Positions 1 through 8,497 are shown, counted from the first letter of the stretch. The stretch is 64,000 nucleotides of DNA from Streptomyces lunaelactis (GCF_003054555.1 NZ_CP026304.1:6262001-6326000); one strand, 5' to 3'. Notes: generated by a model not told the origin, from the sequence alone. Made by a program: numbers and translations.

Positions 1-857
1 GCCCCGGTGATACGGCTCGCCACATGGTCCGCCACGCGCACCAGGCAGCGCTGGGCACCTTCGACTCCGCCTCCACGTGCCTCCACGGCTTCCCGGCACA
101 GTTCCGGGTCCAACTTCACCGCCACCCAGGTCATCCTCAACGCGGGCGCCCCGGTGCGCTCCTGCAGCGGGGCGTACGAGAGTCGCGCGACCGACTGCTG
201 GGGCAGGTGTGGTGCGGGCGCGGAACGGACCTGCTGCACCAGCTGCACCGACTCCAGCACGATGTCGTCCACCTCAAGGGCGCCACCCAGGAGGGACAAC
301 GGGAGCGCCCGTGCACCGAACGCGGGGCGCAGCGCATCACCGCTCGCTTCGACCCTTACGACCGCGGTCAGGAAGGTTCCGTCGCCGAGCATGCCGACCG
401 TGCGCCGATCGCGGTCGACGTAGGTGAACGGACGGAATCCCGGCACGTTCTCCACGACGGGGGCCAACGACGGATCCACTTCCCCCTCGGTCGGCCCGGC
501 GCCGCGCCTGCGTGCGCGCAGGGCGAGGGCCGTCGACAGCCAGTCCTGTATGGCGTGGCCGCGACGCCGTATCACGGCGAGCAGGACCAGGGCGCAGGCG
601 ATGGCAGCGGTGGGTACCATCCACATCCCGCCGAGCGCGACCCCGACCGCGGTCAGTGCCAGTGCCACCTCGACGAGCACCAGCTGCCGCAGCTGGAAGG
701 GGCCGACGCGGCTGGTCCGCGAGCGGGGACGCAGAGTCGTCGTCGCGGGAGCGCTCTGTGGCGTCGTGGCCGCCCGCCCGTTGCTGCGTTGCCGTTGGGA
801 AGTGTCAGGGGCTCGATCGGTAGTCCGCCCATTGCGCGCGCGCGTCGCCGTACCCAT
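1..857 (-). CDS. eccE: Type VII secretion protein EccE (N-terminal part, cut by window edge)
   Basis: The reverse strand is open from an ATG at 857 to the window edge (285 codons, no stop). A basic Arg/Thr-rich N-terminus (MGTATRARNGR) is followed near residues 55-90 by two hydrophobic segments (LVLVEVALALTAVGVAL and MVPTAAIACALVLLAVI). A soluble part then contains FRPFTYVDRDRRTVGMLGDG, an EccE-like beginning. EccE is an accessory inner-membrane component of the ESX core complex. GAGGGGGC lies about 12 bases upstream of the ATG. The gene is divergent from eccB, which supports the call. The C-terminus lies outside the window. Family assignment is inferred from two N-terminal membrane segments plus locus context. 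Confidence 0.72.
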   Translation of the reverse strand, partial: MGTATRARNGRTTDRAPDTSQRQRSNGRAATTPQSAPATTTLRPRSRTSRVGPFQLRQLVLVEVALALTAVGVALGGMWMVPTAAIACALVLLAVIRRRGHAIQDWLSTALALRARRRGAGPTEGEVDPSLAPVVENVPGFRPFTYVDRDRRTVGMLGDGTFLTAVVRVEASGDALRPAFGARALPLSLLGGALEVDDIVLESVQLVQQVRSAPAPHLPQQSVARLSYAPLQERTGAPALRMTWVAVKLDPELCREAVEARGGGVEGAQRCLVRVADHVASRITG

Positions 858-1038
858 CGCCGCGTTGCCCCCTCGTGTCCGTAATTACCAAATTCCTATG
901 GGCGTTGACCGGGCGATCACCCTACCTGAGCAGTGAGACGGAAGCGCCAGCAGGCATAGTAGGGGGCTGGCACGACATCAGGCCTGCTCGGTGAGTATGG
1001 GAGCCTGGTCGCCCGGCGGGGAGAGGGACAGCGGACAG
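858..1038. promoter_or_regulatory. Divergent eccE / eccB intergenic region
   Basis: This 181-base gap lies between two divergent starts, so it must carry promoters for both. A TTGACC hexamer (905-910) and a CATAGTAGGG stretch (near 955) resemble -35 and -10 elements for eccB, but they are not at standard spacing from each other. AT-rich sequence at 884-900 could serve eccE. No clear operator palindrome is seen. Confidence 0.3.
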
Positions 1039-2565
1039 ATGGCATCACGACGGGACGAACTCAACGCCTACACCTTCGCGAAGCGAAGGCTGATTGCGCA
1101 GTTCGTGCAGCCGAACTCGACCGGTTCGGAGGAAGGTGCACCGCGCCCGCTACGTGCGGTGCTGCCCGGCGCGATCGTCGCAGTGGTGATCCTCGCGGCC
1201 TTCGGGGCATGGGGGATGTTCAAACCGGTGGCACCCCAGAAATGGGACGCGGCGGGCGAGAACGTCATCATCGCCAGCAAGTCCACTACTCGCTATGTGG
1301 TGTTGAAGACCAAGGGCAAGGCCCAGCTCCACCCCGTCCTGAACATGGCCTCCGCCAAGCTCCTCCTTGACGCGGACAAGGGCAAGGTCATCAACGTCTC
1401 CGAGTCGGTACTCGACAACGGGAAGATTCCGCACGGCGCCACCCTCGGCATTCCCTACGCCCCCGACCGGCTGCCCGACTCCAAGGAGGCCGGGGCGGCC
1501 AAACGCTGGGCGGTCTGTGAGCGCCCCGGCGAGGGCGGCAGGGCCATCCAGAAAGCGGCCTTCGTCCTCTCCGAACGCGAGCAGAAGAAGACCGAGGGCG
1601 CCAACCGCCTGACCGGCGGTGAGCTGTTGTACGTGGAGGGGCCGGACCAGGTCCGCTATCTCGTCGACGCCGAGGGCAAGGCGTATCGAGTCAAGAAGGA
1701 CGAACTGCTCCTGCGTCAGCTGGTGGGGCAGGGCCGCGTACCGCAGAGGGTGTCGGCCGCCTGGCTGGACACGCTGCACAAGGGCGACCGCATCGACTTC
1801 CCGGAGATAGCCGACACCCCTGGCCTCGACGCCAACGTCCCCGGTGACCTGGCGCCCGAGCTGAACAAGGTGGGCATGGTCCTGATGGCGACCGACGGCA
1901 CCAGGAACCAGCAGTACATCGTCCTGCGGGGCCGTGTCGCCCCCGTCTCGGACTTCACCGCGAAGCTGCTGCTGAACAGCAAGGACCTGATCAAGCTCGG
2001 ACAGGCCGGCCGGGCGAAGTCCGTCAGCGCCGCCACCTTCCGGCCCGGTGCGGCGTTCGGGCAGGACAACGACTGGCCGGAGCAGGCTCCGAAGCCCATC
2101 AATACGGCGAGCATCGGTGAAGGCAGCCGTAACACCGTATGCAACGTACTTCGCACGGTGGATGAGCAGAGCGGCGCCACCACCCTCAGCACCTGGGCGG
2201 GCACCGACTTCCCGGCGACGCTGCCGACCGGTTCGAGCAGCGCCTACGTCACCCCCGGATCCGGCTTGCTGTTCCGGCAGTTCAAGGGCTCCACGACCAC
2301 ATCCGGCTTCCTCTTCCTGGTCACCGACACGGGTCTGCGCTATGCCATGCAGTCCAACGGAGACACCGCGACCGGCGACTCCGGCATCGGCTCCTCCGGT
2401 TCGGCGAAGGAGGAGCAGGAGCGGCAACAAGAGGCGAAGCAGGCCCAGAACCGCCTCGGTTACAAGGGAGTTGATCCCGTGCCGGTTCCCGCCGCGTGGT
2501 CCTCGTTCCTGCCGACGGGACCGCGCCTGTCGACCGGGGCCGCCCGTCTGCCGCAGGGTTCGTGA
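1039..2565 (+). CDS. eccB: Type VII secretion protein EccB
   Basis: This 508-aa protein is a core membrane component of the ESX translocon; the family spans the membrane once and has a large extracytoplasmic repeat domain. It begins MASRRDELNAYTFAKRRLIA, the typical EccB opening, followed by a single membrane helix at about residues 38-60 (VLPGAIVAVVILAAFGAWGM) and an extracytoplasmic domain. I chose the ATG at 1039 over an in-frame GTG at 991 because the EccB signature starts there and GAGAGGGA sits 10 bases upstream. The gene ends with a Gln/Glu-rich stretch. The mycosin gene follows after 13 bases, so the two are probably cotranscribed. Confidence 0.93.
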   Translation: MASRRDELNAYTFAKRRLIAQFVQPNSTGSEEGAPRPLRAVLPGAIVAVVILAAFGAWGMFKPVAPQKWDAAGENVIIASKSTTRYVVLKTKGKAQLHPVLNMASAKLLLDADKGKVINVSESVLDNGKIPHGATLGIPYAPDRLPDSKEAGAAKRWAVCERPGEGGRAIQKAAFVLSEREQKKTEGANRLTGGELLYVEGPDQVRYLVDAEGKAYRVKKDELLLRQLVGQGRVPQRVSAAWLDTLHKGDRIDFPEIADTPGLDANVPGDLAPELNKVGMVLMATDGTRNQQYIVLRGRVAPVSDFTAKLLLNSKDLIKLGQAGRAKSVSAATFRPGAAFGQDNDWPEQAPKPINTASIGEGSRNTVCNVLRTVDEQSGATTLSTWAGTDFPATLPTGSSSAYVTPGSGLLFRQFKGSTTTSGFLFLVTDTGLRYAMQSNGDTATGDSGIGSSGSAKEEQERQQEAKQAQNRLGYKGVDPVPVPAAWSSFLPTGPRLSTGAARLPQGS

Positions 2566-2578
2566 GGGCGAAGCAGAG

Positions 2579-3829
2579 ATGACTCACACGTACCGACGAC
2601 TCATCACCGCTGCGGCCGCCACCGCGCTCACTTTCATCGGCCTGCCGACGGCCCCCGCGGCCGCGGACTCGGGCACTCAGTGCACGTTCCCCGGGAAGAC
2701 GTACGAGGGGCGACCGTGGGCGCTGCAGCGAGTCCTGCTGGACGAGTTGTGGAAGCAGTCCACCGGCAAGGGGGTGCGGGTCGCGGTCATCGACACCGGT
2801 GTCGACATCAAGAACCCGCAGCTGACACGAGCGGTGGACGTCAAGAGCGGCCGGAACCTGATGGACAAGAACCTCAAGGACGACAACGGCGACAAGATCG
2901 CGCGCGGCAAGGAGAACGGCACCACGGACGTGGTGGGCCACGGCACCAAGGTCGCCGGCATCATCGCCGCCCGCCCCGCGAAGGGCACCGGATTCGTCGG
3001 TCTCGCTCCGGACGCCACGATCATTCCCCTCCAGCAGAACGACGCCGAGGGCCACGGCACCGCCAAGACCCTCGCCGACGCCATTGACGAAGCGGTCCGG
3101 GCCCGCGCCGACGTCATCAACATCTCCCAGGACACGGCCAACGCCGTGGAACCCACACGCATACTGAAGCGGGCGGTGGACAACGCGCTGGCCAAGGAGA
3201 TCGTGATCGTCGCCTCAGCGGGCAACGACGGCCTGGGCGGCAACGTCAAGAAGACCTACCCGGCTTCGTACGACGGTGTTCTGGCCGTGGCCTCGTCCGA
3301 CCGCAACAACGAACGCGCCTACTTCTCCCAGTCGGGCGACTTCGTCGGCATCGCGGCCCCTGGTGTGGACATGGTCTCCACAGTCCCCGGGGGCGGCCAC
3401 TGCGCCGACAACGGCACCAGCTTCTCGGCGCCGTACGTCGCCGGCATCGCCGCGCTCATCAAGAGCAAGCACGCCAAGGACAAGTGGACACAGAAGCAGA
3501 TCGTGGCCCAGATCCAGCAGACGGCGGAACGCTCGATCGGGGGCCACGACCGTCTGGTGGGGTGGGGAGTCGTCGACCCGGTGCGTGCTTTGACCGAGGA
3601 CGACAAGCCCATCGAGCAGCCGGTCGCCCATGAGGGTGTAACCAGAGCCGAGGCACCGACTCCGGCCGAACTCCATATGGGCGAGACCCCGGAGGAGCGC
3701 AACGCACGCCTCGCGACCTACGTCGTCGTGGGCGGCGGCGTCCTGGTGGCGGCGATCGCCGGTGGTGCGGTGGCTCTGCGCGATGCTCGGCGGCGCACGA
3801 GGCGGGTCGCGGGGGAATCGCGTGGCTGA
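2579..3829 (+). CDS. mycP: Type VII secretion mycosin (S8 subtilisin-like protease)
   Basis: This 416-aa secreted, membrane-anchored serine protease is of the kind attached to ESX systems. A signal peptide (about residues 1-29, ending APAAAD) precedes a subtilase domain. The catalytic triad is visible: Asp72 in VAVIDTGVD, His121 in VGHGTKVAG and Ser281 in NGTSFSAPYVAG, with the oxyanion Asn in SAGND (216). Cys35 and Cys275 could form a disulfide. A C-terminal helix (381-400, VVVGGGVLVAAIAGGAVAL) and an Arg-rich tail anchor it. In mycobacteria MycP stabilises the core complex and clips substrates; the same role is inferred here. The ATG at 2579 directly precedes the signal peptide. A second mycosin lies at 6379. 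Confidence 0.93.
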   Translation: MTHTYRRLITAAAATALTFIGLPTAPAAADSGTQCTFPGKTYEGRPWALQRVLLDELWKQSTGKGVRVAVIDTGVDIKNPQLTRAVDVKSGRNLMDKNLKDDNGDKIARGKENGTTDVVGHGTKVAGIIAARPAKGTGFVGLAPDATIIPLQQNDAEGHGTAKTLADAIDEAVRARADVINISQDTANAVEPTRILKRAVDNALAKEIVIVASAGNDGLGGNVKKTYPASYDGVLAVASSDRNNERAYFSQSGDFVGIAAPGVDMVSTVPGGGHCADNGTSFSAPYVAGIAALIKSKHAKDKWTQKQIVAQIQQTAERSIGGHDRLVGWGVVDPVRALTEDDKPIEQPVAHEGVTRAEAPTPAELHMGETPEERNARLATYVVVGGGVLVAAIAGGAVALRDARRRTRRVAGESRG

Positions 3830-3926
3830 GCGGCCGATCGCCGCAAACCAGACATGCCGGAAGGGTTGCAACCGCATAGGCCCTGACGGTCGTCTCACCA
3901 GGGAAGTCGCGTGACGGATAAGACAC

Positions 3927-3955
3927 TTGGGCCTGTCAGAGCCAGTGGTTAGACT
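3927..3955 (+). promoter_or_regulatory. Probable sigma-70-type promoter for the substrate genes
   Basis: TTGGGC (3927-3932) and TAGACT (3950-3955) are 17 bases apart in the gap downstream of mycP. This fits an HrdB-type promoter driving the gene at 4059. A tandem repeat follows immediately downstream, in the presumed 5' leader. Confidence 0.4.
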
Positions 3956-3974
3956 GGGTACTTGCGCGATCAGT

Positions 3975-4014
3975 GATGTGCGAGTGACCACGATGATGTG
4001 TGAGTCACCACGAT
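3975..4014 (+). repeat. Two tandem 20-bp repeats in the leader of the substrate operon
   Basis: Positions 3975-3994 and 3995-4014 are head-to-tail copies differing at two bases (consensus GATGTGYGAGTSACCACGAT). They lie between the predicted -10 box and the start at 4059. The 13-mer CGAGTGACCACGA in the first copy recurs at 8138-8150, just before the second WXG100 gene. Function is unknown; a regulator or RNA element is possible. Confidence 0.75.
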
Positions 4015-4058
4015 CGCAACGCGTGACAGCAGGAGCAAACGGGGGAGGAACGAGCATC

Positions 4059-4580
4059 GTGCTCGATGGTGGTGGCGGGGGCGGCGGCGGCTCGACCGGT
4101 GGCGGTGACCTCGAGCTCGGCGTTGGTGCCCTGAAGAAGTTCCAGGGTCAGATCAACGACCTGCTGGCGGACCTCGAAGGCGGGGAAGCCGGCAAGACGA
4201 AGGTGGCAGCCCAGGCGGTTTCACGCACCTCGTTCAGCGGTGCCAACACCGAATTCGGCGAGGCTGAAGGCTTCTACCTGCAGTACAACCGGGTCCACAA
4301 GGCGCTTGTCTCGCTCTCCAAGTCGCTGGGCGATCAGATCGAGCTGTTGAGCATCGCCGTGCATGGCGCGGACGTTGGCTTCAACAACCTGGAGGAGGAG
4401 CAGCGACGGCGGTTCCATTCGATCCAGACTCGTGTCTACCAGGAGCAGCAGGAGCAGGAGAAGCAGCAGGCTCGGTGGGAAGCGCAGCAGAAGCAGGACA
4501 AGGAGCCCGGGGAGAAGAGCGGCGAGCCCGAGCCGGCACGTGGCAATGAGAAGTCCATCAATCCGAAGGGTCTGAGGTGA
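4059..4580 (+). CDS. ESX-associated helical protein with poly-Gly N-terminus
   Basis: This 173-aa protein is not assigned to a named family. GTG at 4059 is chosen because GGGGGAGGAACG lies just upstream and because upstream codons run through the repeats. The N-terminus has eight Gly in a row. A mostly helical body follows (GALKKFQGQINDLLADLE, then HKALVSLSKSLGDQIELLSI), then a Gln/Glu/Arg coiled-coil-like tail (YQEQQEQEKQQARWEAQQKQ). The helix-turn-helix layout resembles a WXG100/PPE-type partner, but no WxG motif is present. It is 6 bases before the next gene, with which it probably forms a pair. It may be a secreted substrate or a chaperone-like partner. Confidence 0.7.
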   Translation: MLDGGGGGGGGSTGGGDLELGVGALKKFQGQINDLLADLEGGEAGKTKVAAQAVSRTSFSGANTEFGEAEGFYLQYNRVHKALVSLSKSLGDQIELLSIAVHGADVGFNNLEEEQRRRFHSIQTRVYQEQQEQEKQQARWEAQQKQDKEPGEKSGEPEPARGNEKSINPKGLR

Positions 4581-4586
4581 TCGCTG

Positions 4587-6353
4587 ATGGGTGAGAAGGA
4601 GAAGGACCTCACTCCCGCGCAGCAGCAGCAGGCGGAGGACGCAGCGCAGATCCAGAGTGGGTTTGTCGCCACGGATGCGCTCGAGAGCTTCGCGATCGTG
4701 ATGGGCCACATCGGTTTCGGCAGCGGCTCCGGTCCAGGCGGATACTTCGGCACGACGGACTTCGAAAAGAAGCAGCTCAACGAGATGCTCGACCTCATCG
4801 AGGACTCCAACCCGGCGGACCTGGAGGCGGCGGGCGAGGCTCTCACGAAGGCGAAGGTCGCCCTCAACAAGGCTGCGAAGGACCTTGCCGACTACGTCAC
4901 CAGTTCGGAGAGGGACTGGAAGGGCGAAGCCGCCACCGAGTTCAGCAGGTTCGGAAAGGCGCTCGCCGCGCACGCCTGGGAGCTGGCCACCTTCGCCAAC
5001 GCCGCCGGCACGCAGATGACGGTCGCGAGCACGGGCCTCACCTCGGTGAGAAACTCCATGCCGCGGGAGCGTGACACTCGGCTGGTCGCGAAGAAACCCG
5101 AAGCGTTCGCGCTGGCGCCGGCCAAGGAGACCAACCCGGAGTACATCGAGGCCGTGAAGGTGGAGGAGAACCGCCAGGAGGCCATCAACCAGATGAACCG
5201 CCTGGCCTCGTTCTACGCGGTTTCCGAGTCGTCTCTGGCGGGGCAGGAAGCGCCGAAGTTTCCGGGGATGCTGAGTGCGGATGTGCCCCGGCCGAGGGGG
5301 CGTCGCGAGGAGCCGGACTTGGGCGCAACTGCGGCAGGTGCCGAGTCATCGAGCGTCCCCACAGAGCGGTCACTCTTGGCCCATGCGGACTCCAGCGGCA
5401 CGGATCGCGCCTCCAAGGTGGATTCCGTTGGAACAGTCCCGTCCGTTCCGGACCGGAACACGTCGATGGAGATCGACAGCGTCGCGACGCCGCCGGCTCC
5501 CACCACAAGCCCTGGCGCTACGCCGCCCCCTTCTGCCACCGGTCCGGTAGGCCCTGCGAATGGTCAGGTTCCTCCGATGGCGAGCGGGTTCCAGAACCCC
5601 GTTCGAGGTGGCGTGCCGCGGGCATCAGGTACGTCGAGCGCACCCAGGGCCGGTGGCACGGGCCAGAGCGCAGTAGGACGGCCTGGCGCCACTGGAAACG
5701 GTCCCGCGGCATCGGGGCGTGCTGGAGCAGCTGGTCGGCCGGGCCCGATGGGTACCGGTCCCGCGGCGGGACGTGCCAATGCTGGCGGAGCCGCGGGCCG
5801 GACTCCCGTGGCCGGTCGACCGGGTGCGGCAGGTCAGCCCATGGCCGGACGTGCAGGCACGGGCGGCGCTGCTGGTCCTCGTGCAGGCACAGGCGGGGCT
5901 GCTGGTCCTCGTGCGGGTCGTGCGGGTCGTGCGGACGGCATCGTGGGCGGTACGCCACAGCGTGCCGCGACGGGCTCCGCCGGATCTCGCATCCCACGGG
6001 GAACGGTCATCGGCGGTGAGGGAACGGCACCCGGACGTGCCGCTGCGAGGCCCAGCCAGTCCGGAGTCGTCGGGACAAACCCTGCGAGCGGCGCGCCCCG
6101 ATCAACTGGGCGGGGCACCCCAAGCTCGAACGGAGTCGTTGGCACACCGCGTAACGGCGCTCCCGGCTCACGGCCAGGTGCAGGAGGCTTTACCGCAGGC
6201 GGTGCAGGTTTTGTCGGCGGCCGCCCAGGCCAACGGCAGTCCGGTGATGAGGAGCAGGAGCGCACCGGATCAGCACGTCCGGACTACCTGACGGAAGACG
6301 AAGAGACATGGGCGGCACGCCGGCGTGGCGCCGTGCCGCCGGTGATCGACTAA
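4587..6353 (+). CDS. Large WXG-domain, Gly/Ala/Pro-rich putative ESX substrate
   Basis: This 588-aa protein has an N-terminal helical domain of about 220 residues with a WxG motif (W111-K-G113 in RDWKGEAATEF), as in WXG100/LXG proteins. A long low-complexity region rich in Gly, Ala, Pro and Arg follows (about 225-560), with recurring GVVG/GxVGG motifs (GTVIGGE, GVVGTP, GFVGGRP). The extreme C-terminus reads DYLTEDEETWAARRRG then AVPPVID; YLTED fits the YxxxD/E export motif of type VII substrates. Start ATG 4587 is preceded by GAGGTGA. It probably pairs with the upstream helical protein and is exported. A truncated copy of the 3' part lies at 14161-14470. Confidence 0.75.
   Translation: MGEKEKDLTPAQQQQAEDAAQIQSGFVATDALESFAIVMGHIGFGSGSGPGGYFGTTDFEKKQLNEMLDLIEDSNPADLEAAGEALTKAKVALNKAAKDLADYVTSSERDWKGEAATEFSRFGKALAAHAWELATFANAAGTQMTVASTGLTSVRNSMPRERDTRLVAKKPEAFALAPAKETNPEYIEAVKVEENRQEAINQMNRLASFYAVSESSLAGQEAPKFPGMLSADVPRPRGRREEPDLGATAAGAESSSVPTERSLLAHADSSGTDRASKVDSVGTVPSVPDRNTSMEIDSVATPPAPTTSPGATPPPSATGPVGPANGQVPPMASGFQNPVRGGVPRASGTSSAPRAGGTGQSAVGRPGATGNGPAASGRAGAAGRPGPMGTGPAAGRANAGGAAGRTPVAGRPGAAGQPMAGRAGTGGAAGPRAGTGGAAGPRAGRAGRADGIVGGTPQRAATGSAGSRIPRGTVIGGEGTAPGRAAARPSQSGVVGTNPASGAPRSTGRGTPSSNGVVGTPRNGAPGSRPGAGGFTAGGAGFVGGRPGQRQSGDEEQERTGSARPDYLTEDEETWAARRRGAVPPVID
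5851..5910 (+). repeat. Tandem 30-bp repeat coding Gly/Ala-rich decapeptides
   Basis: Positions 5851-5880 and 5881-5910 are tandem copies with two mismatches, followed by shorter CGTGCGGGT repeats to about 5935. They encode RAGTGGAAGP units in the low-complexity part of the large substrate gene. Slippage here probably makes the domain length vary among strains. Confidence 0.8.
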
Positions 6354-6378
6354 GCACAGGGAAGGTTCGGAAGTCAGG

Positions 6379-7626
6379 ATGACGGCAGGAATGGGCCAGG
6401 CCCGGAAGCGCAGTGAGCCTCGTACCTTGCGGCGAGGCGTGCTCTGCACGCTGGCTGCGGTTGGCATGTGGACCGTGGGCATCGCAGGCATGGCTCCGGC
6501 CGCCGTTGCCGCGGATGTGCAGTCGAAGCAGTGGTACCTGAAGGCGATGGGTGCCGAGGACATCTGGAAGTCCGTCACCGGGGAAGGCATCAAGGTCGCC
6601 GTCATCGACACCGGCGTCAACCCGTCCACGCCTTCACTGAGGGGACAGGTCCTGAAGGGCTTTGATGCCTCGGAGAGCAAGGGCGAAGCGACAGACGACT
6701 ACACCGGCCATGGGACGACCATGGCCGAGTTGATCGCCGGCACTGGCAAGGGTGGTGGCCTCCAGGGCCTCGCACCTGGTGCGAAGATCATCCCGATGCG
6801 GATCTCGGACACAGAGCGTCAGAACGAGCAGGCGGTGAATGCCCATGACTCAGAGGATGCCATCCGGGCTGCGGCAGACAGCGACGCGCAGATCATCAGC
6901 ATGTCATTCGGCAGCGAGTTCGCGAGCGTGCAGGAATTGGAGGCGGTGAAGTACGCGGAAAGCAAGGGCAAGCTGTTCTTCGCTTCTGCCGGCAACAACG
7001 CTGAGAAGGGCAACAAGCTGGAGTATCCGGCCTCCTACCCACAAGTTGTCGGCGTCGCCGCGATCGATCGTAACGGCCGCGTAGGTGACTACTCCCAGCA
7101 TGGAGAGTCCGTCGACATCGCCGCCCCCGGCAACGATATTCCGGGCTGGTGCGACGAGAACTTCAAGAGCTACTGCAACAAACACGGAACCAGCGCAGCT
7201 ACCGCCATCGCTTCTGCCTCCGCCGCCCTTATCTGGTCCGCCCACCCGGACTGGACCGCGAACCAGGTCCTTCGGGTGATGTTCGACAGCGCAGCCCGGC
7301 CGGAGGGCTCGAAGAAGGGCACGCTCAGCAACTACCTCGGCCACGGTGTTGTCCGCCCCGGCGCCCACATCAACCGCGGCCTCGGCAAGCCCGGCGACCC
7401 GAACCTCAGCCCTCTGACCAACAAGAAGACGACCGCCTCACCCGCCCCTTCTGCACCGGCTTCGTCACAAGCGCCCAAGGGTGGGTCGGAGTCGGACGCC
7501 GTTGTGACAGGCTCCAGCAAGAGCACTGATGACGGCGGTCAGTTGGGGCTCATCATCGGGATCGGCGCAGCCGTGGTGATCGCAGTCGGCGCCTTCGCTG
7601 TGATCCGCAAGCGTCGCAGCGCCTGA
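6379..7626 (+). CDS. Second mycosin-type S8 serine protease
   Basis: This 415-aa protein is laid out like the mycosin at 2579. The N-terminal signal sequence runs to about residue 45 (APAAVAAD). The subtilase triad is Asp77 (VAVIDTGVN), His111 (TGHGTTMAE) and Ser272 (KHGTSAATA), with an oxyanion Asn in SAGNN. A Ser/Pro/Thr-rich linker is followed by a C-terminal helix (about 389-409, GLIIGIGAAVVIAVGAFAVI) and a KRRSA tail. The start follows GGGAAGG. It lies between the large substrate gene and the WXG100 pair, so it may process those proteins rather than serve the core complex. It is clearly diverged from the first mycosin, so it is not a recent duplicate. Confidence 0.88.
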   Translation: MTAGMGQARKRSEPRTLRRGVLCTLAAVGMWTVGIAGMAPAAVAADVQSKQWYLKAMGAEDIWKSVTGEGIKVAVIDTGVNPSTPSLRGQVLKGFDASESKGEATDDYTGHGTTMAELIAGTGKGGGLQGLAPGAKIIPMRISDTERQNEQAVNAHDSEDAIRAAADSDAQIISMSFGSEFASVQELEAVKYAESKGKLFFASAGNNAEKGNKLEYPASYPQVVGVAAIDRNGRVGDYSQHGESVDIAAPGNDIPGWCDENFKSYCNKHGTSAATAIASASAALIWSAHPDWTANQVLRVMFDSAARPEGSKKGTLSNYLGHGVVRPGAHINRGLGKPGDPNLSPLTNKKTTASPAPSAPASSQAPKGGSESDAVVTGSSKSTDDGGQLGLIIGIGAAVVIAVGAFAVIRKRRSA

Positions 7627-7669
7627 CCGAACGGCCGGGCCACAAAGGCCCGTTCAGACCTTCACCTCA

Positions 7670-7709
7670 CGTTGTGCTTCACCTCGCTACTACCTGGTGA
7701 GGCACAACG
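7670..7709. promoter_or_regulatory. Inverted repeat upstream of the WXG100 pair
   Basis: The arms 7670-7683 (CGTTGTGCTTCACC) and 7696-7709 (GGTGAGGCACAACG) pair over 14 bases with one mismatch around a 12-base loop. It lies 43-82 bases after the second mycosin and 40 bases before the WXG100 start. It could be the terminator of the mycosin transcript, an mRNA-stabilising stem, or an operator. There is no U-tract. Confidence 0.55.
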
Positions 7710-7748
7710 CAGCCAGTCACAGAAGTAGTTCAGAAGGGAAACGTAACC

Positions 7749-8102
7749 GTGTCACAGGGCCAGCGGCTTTCAGACCAGCAAGTCATCCAGCTCGAGAAGC
7801 ACCTCTTCGAGAAGTTCAACTCGATCAAGGGCCAGCTCCAGCAGATTCAGGGCACGATCGACAGTCTTGAGGGCCAGTGGCAGGGTATCGGCGCCGGGGC
7901 CTTCAACTCGAAGCAGCAGGAGATCAACACCTCGATGGTGGGTCTCGGCCACATCCTTGCGAAGTTCCTCGAGGCGATGAGCAGCTCGAGGAAGATCAAG
8001 GACGGCACGGAGGACGACGTCCGCGCTGCCGTGCAGGCCATCAACGTCGACCTCGGTGTCGGCACCAACGCCGCTCCGAAGTCCGGCATCAGCGGCCTCT
8101 AA
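7749..8102 (+). CDS. WXG100 family protein (EsxB-like)
   Basis: This 117-aa protein has a helix-turn-helix WXG100 architecture, with the signature at W44-Q-G46 (LEGQWQGIGAGAF). Two amphipathic helices flank the motif. The tail carries no clear YxxxD/E. Members of this family form heterodimers exported through the ESX channel. Start GTG 7749 is preceded by AGAAGGGAA. The second WXG100 gene begins 67 bases downstream, and the two are expected to form one dimer. The first helix is rich in Gln and Leu (VIQLEKHLFEKFNSIKGQLQ). Confidence 0.9.
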   Translation: MSQGQRLSDQQVIQLEKHLFEKFNSIKGQLQQIQGTIDSLEGQWQGIGAGAFNSKQQEINTSMVGLGHILAKFLEAMSSSRKIKDGTEDDVRAAVQAINVDLGVGTNAAPKSGISGL

Positions 8103-8169
8103 ACCGCTGGGCGCACTCGATCTCGGCGCGCGAAAGCCGAGTGACCACGACACGTGAGATGAGGGAATC

Positions 8170-8472
8170 ATGGGTATGAACTCGGGAGACGGGCTCGTCG
8201 TCAAGTACGACGGCCTCGACCTGGCGGCGACCACGCTCGGCAACCAGGCCAAGAAGCTCGAAGAGGACCTGCGGGAGATCAAGACCGCTATGGCCACCGT
8301 TGCTGCCGGCTGGGAGGGCGAGGCGCACAACGCCTATGTCCAGGAGCAGGTGAAGTGGGACAGGGAGGCTGCGGACATCCACCGCGCCCTCATGCAGATC
8401 GGCAAGGTTGTCGCGAACGCGGGCGGCGACTACATGGGTGGCGACAAGAAGGCCGCCAGCTACTTCGCATAG
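8170..8472 (+). CDS. WXG100 family protein (EsxA-like) with YxxxD motif
   Basis: This 100-aa protein has the canonical WXG100 length. The signature W48-E-G50 (AAGWEGEAHNAY) lies in the turn between two helices. The C-terminus contains YMGGD, a match to the YxxxD/E export motif recognised by EccC in other ESX systems. It is the partner of the gene at 7749. GATGAGGGAATC upstream supplies the ribosome site, and a second in-frame ATG two codons later is equally possible. A strong hairpin follows at 8498, so the pair probably makes a short abundant transcript. Confidence 0.92.
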   Translation: MGMNSGDGLVVKYDGLDLAATTLGNQAKKLEEDLREIKTAMATVAAGWEGEAHNAYVQEQVKWDREAADIHRALMQIGKVVANAGGDYMGGDKKAASYFA

Positions 8473-8497
8473 GGCTGGGGCTGTTCGAAGCACTTCC

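Noticed and set aside
24..884. Long plus-strand frames at the left end
   Set aside because: The minus strand of the same stretch encodes an EccE-like protein with membrane helices and a good start; the plus frames are Arg/Ala/Pro-rich shadows of high-GC coding sequence.
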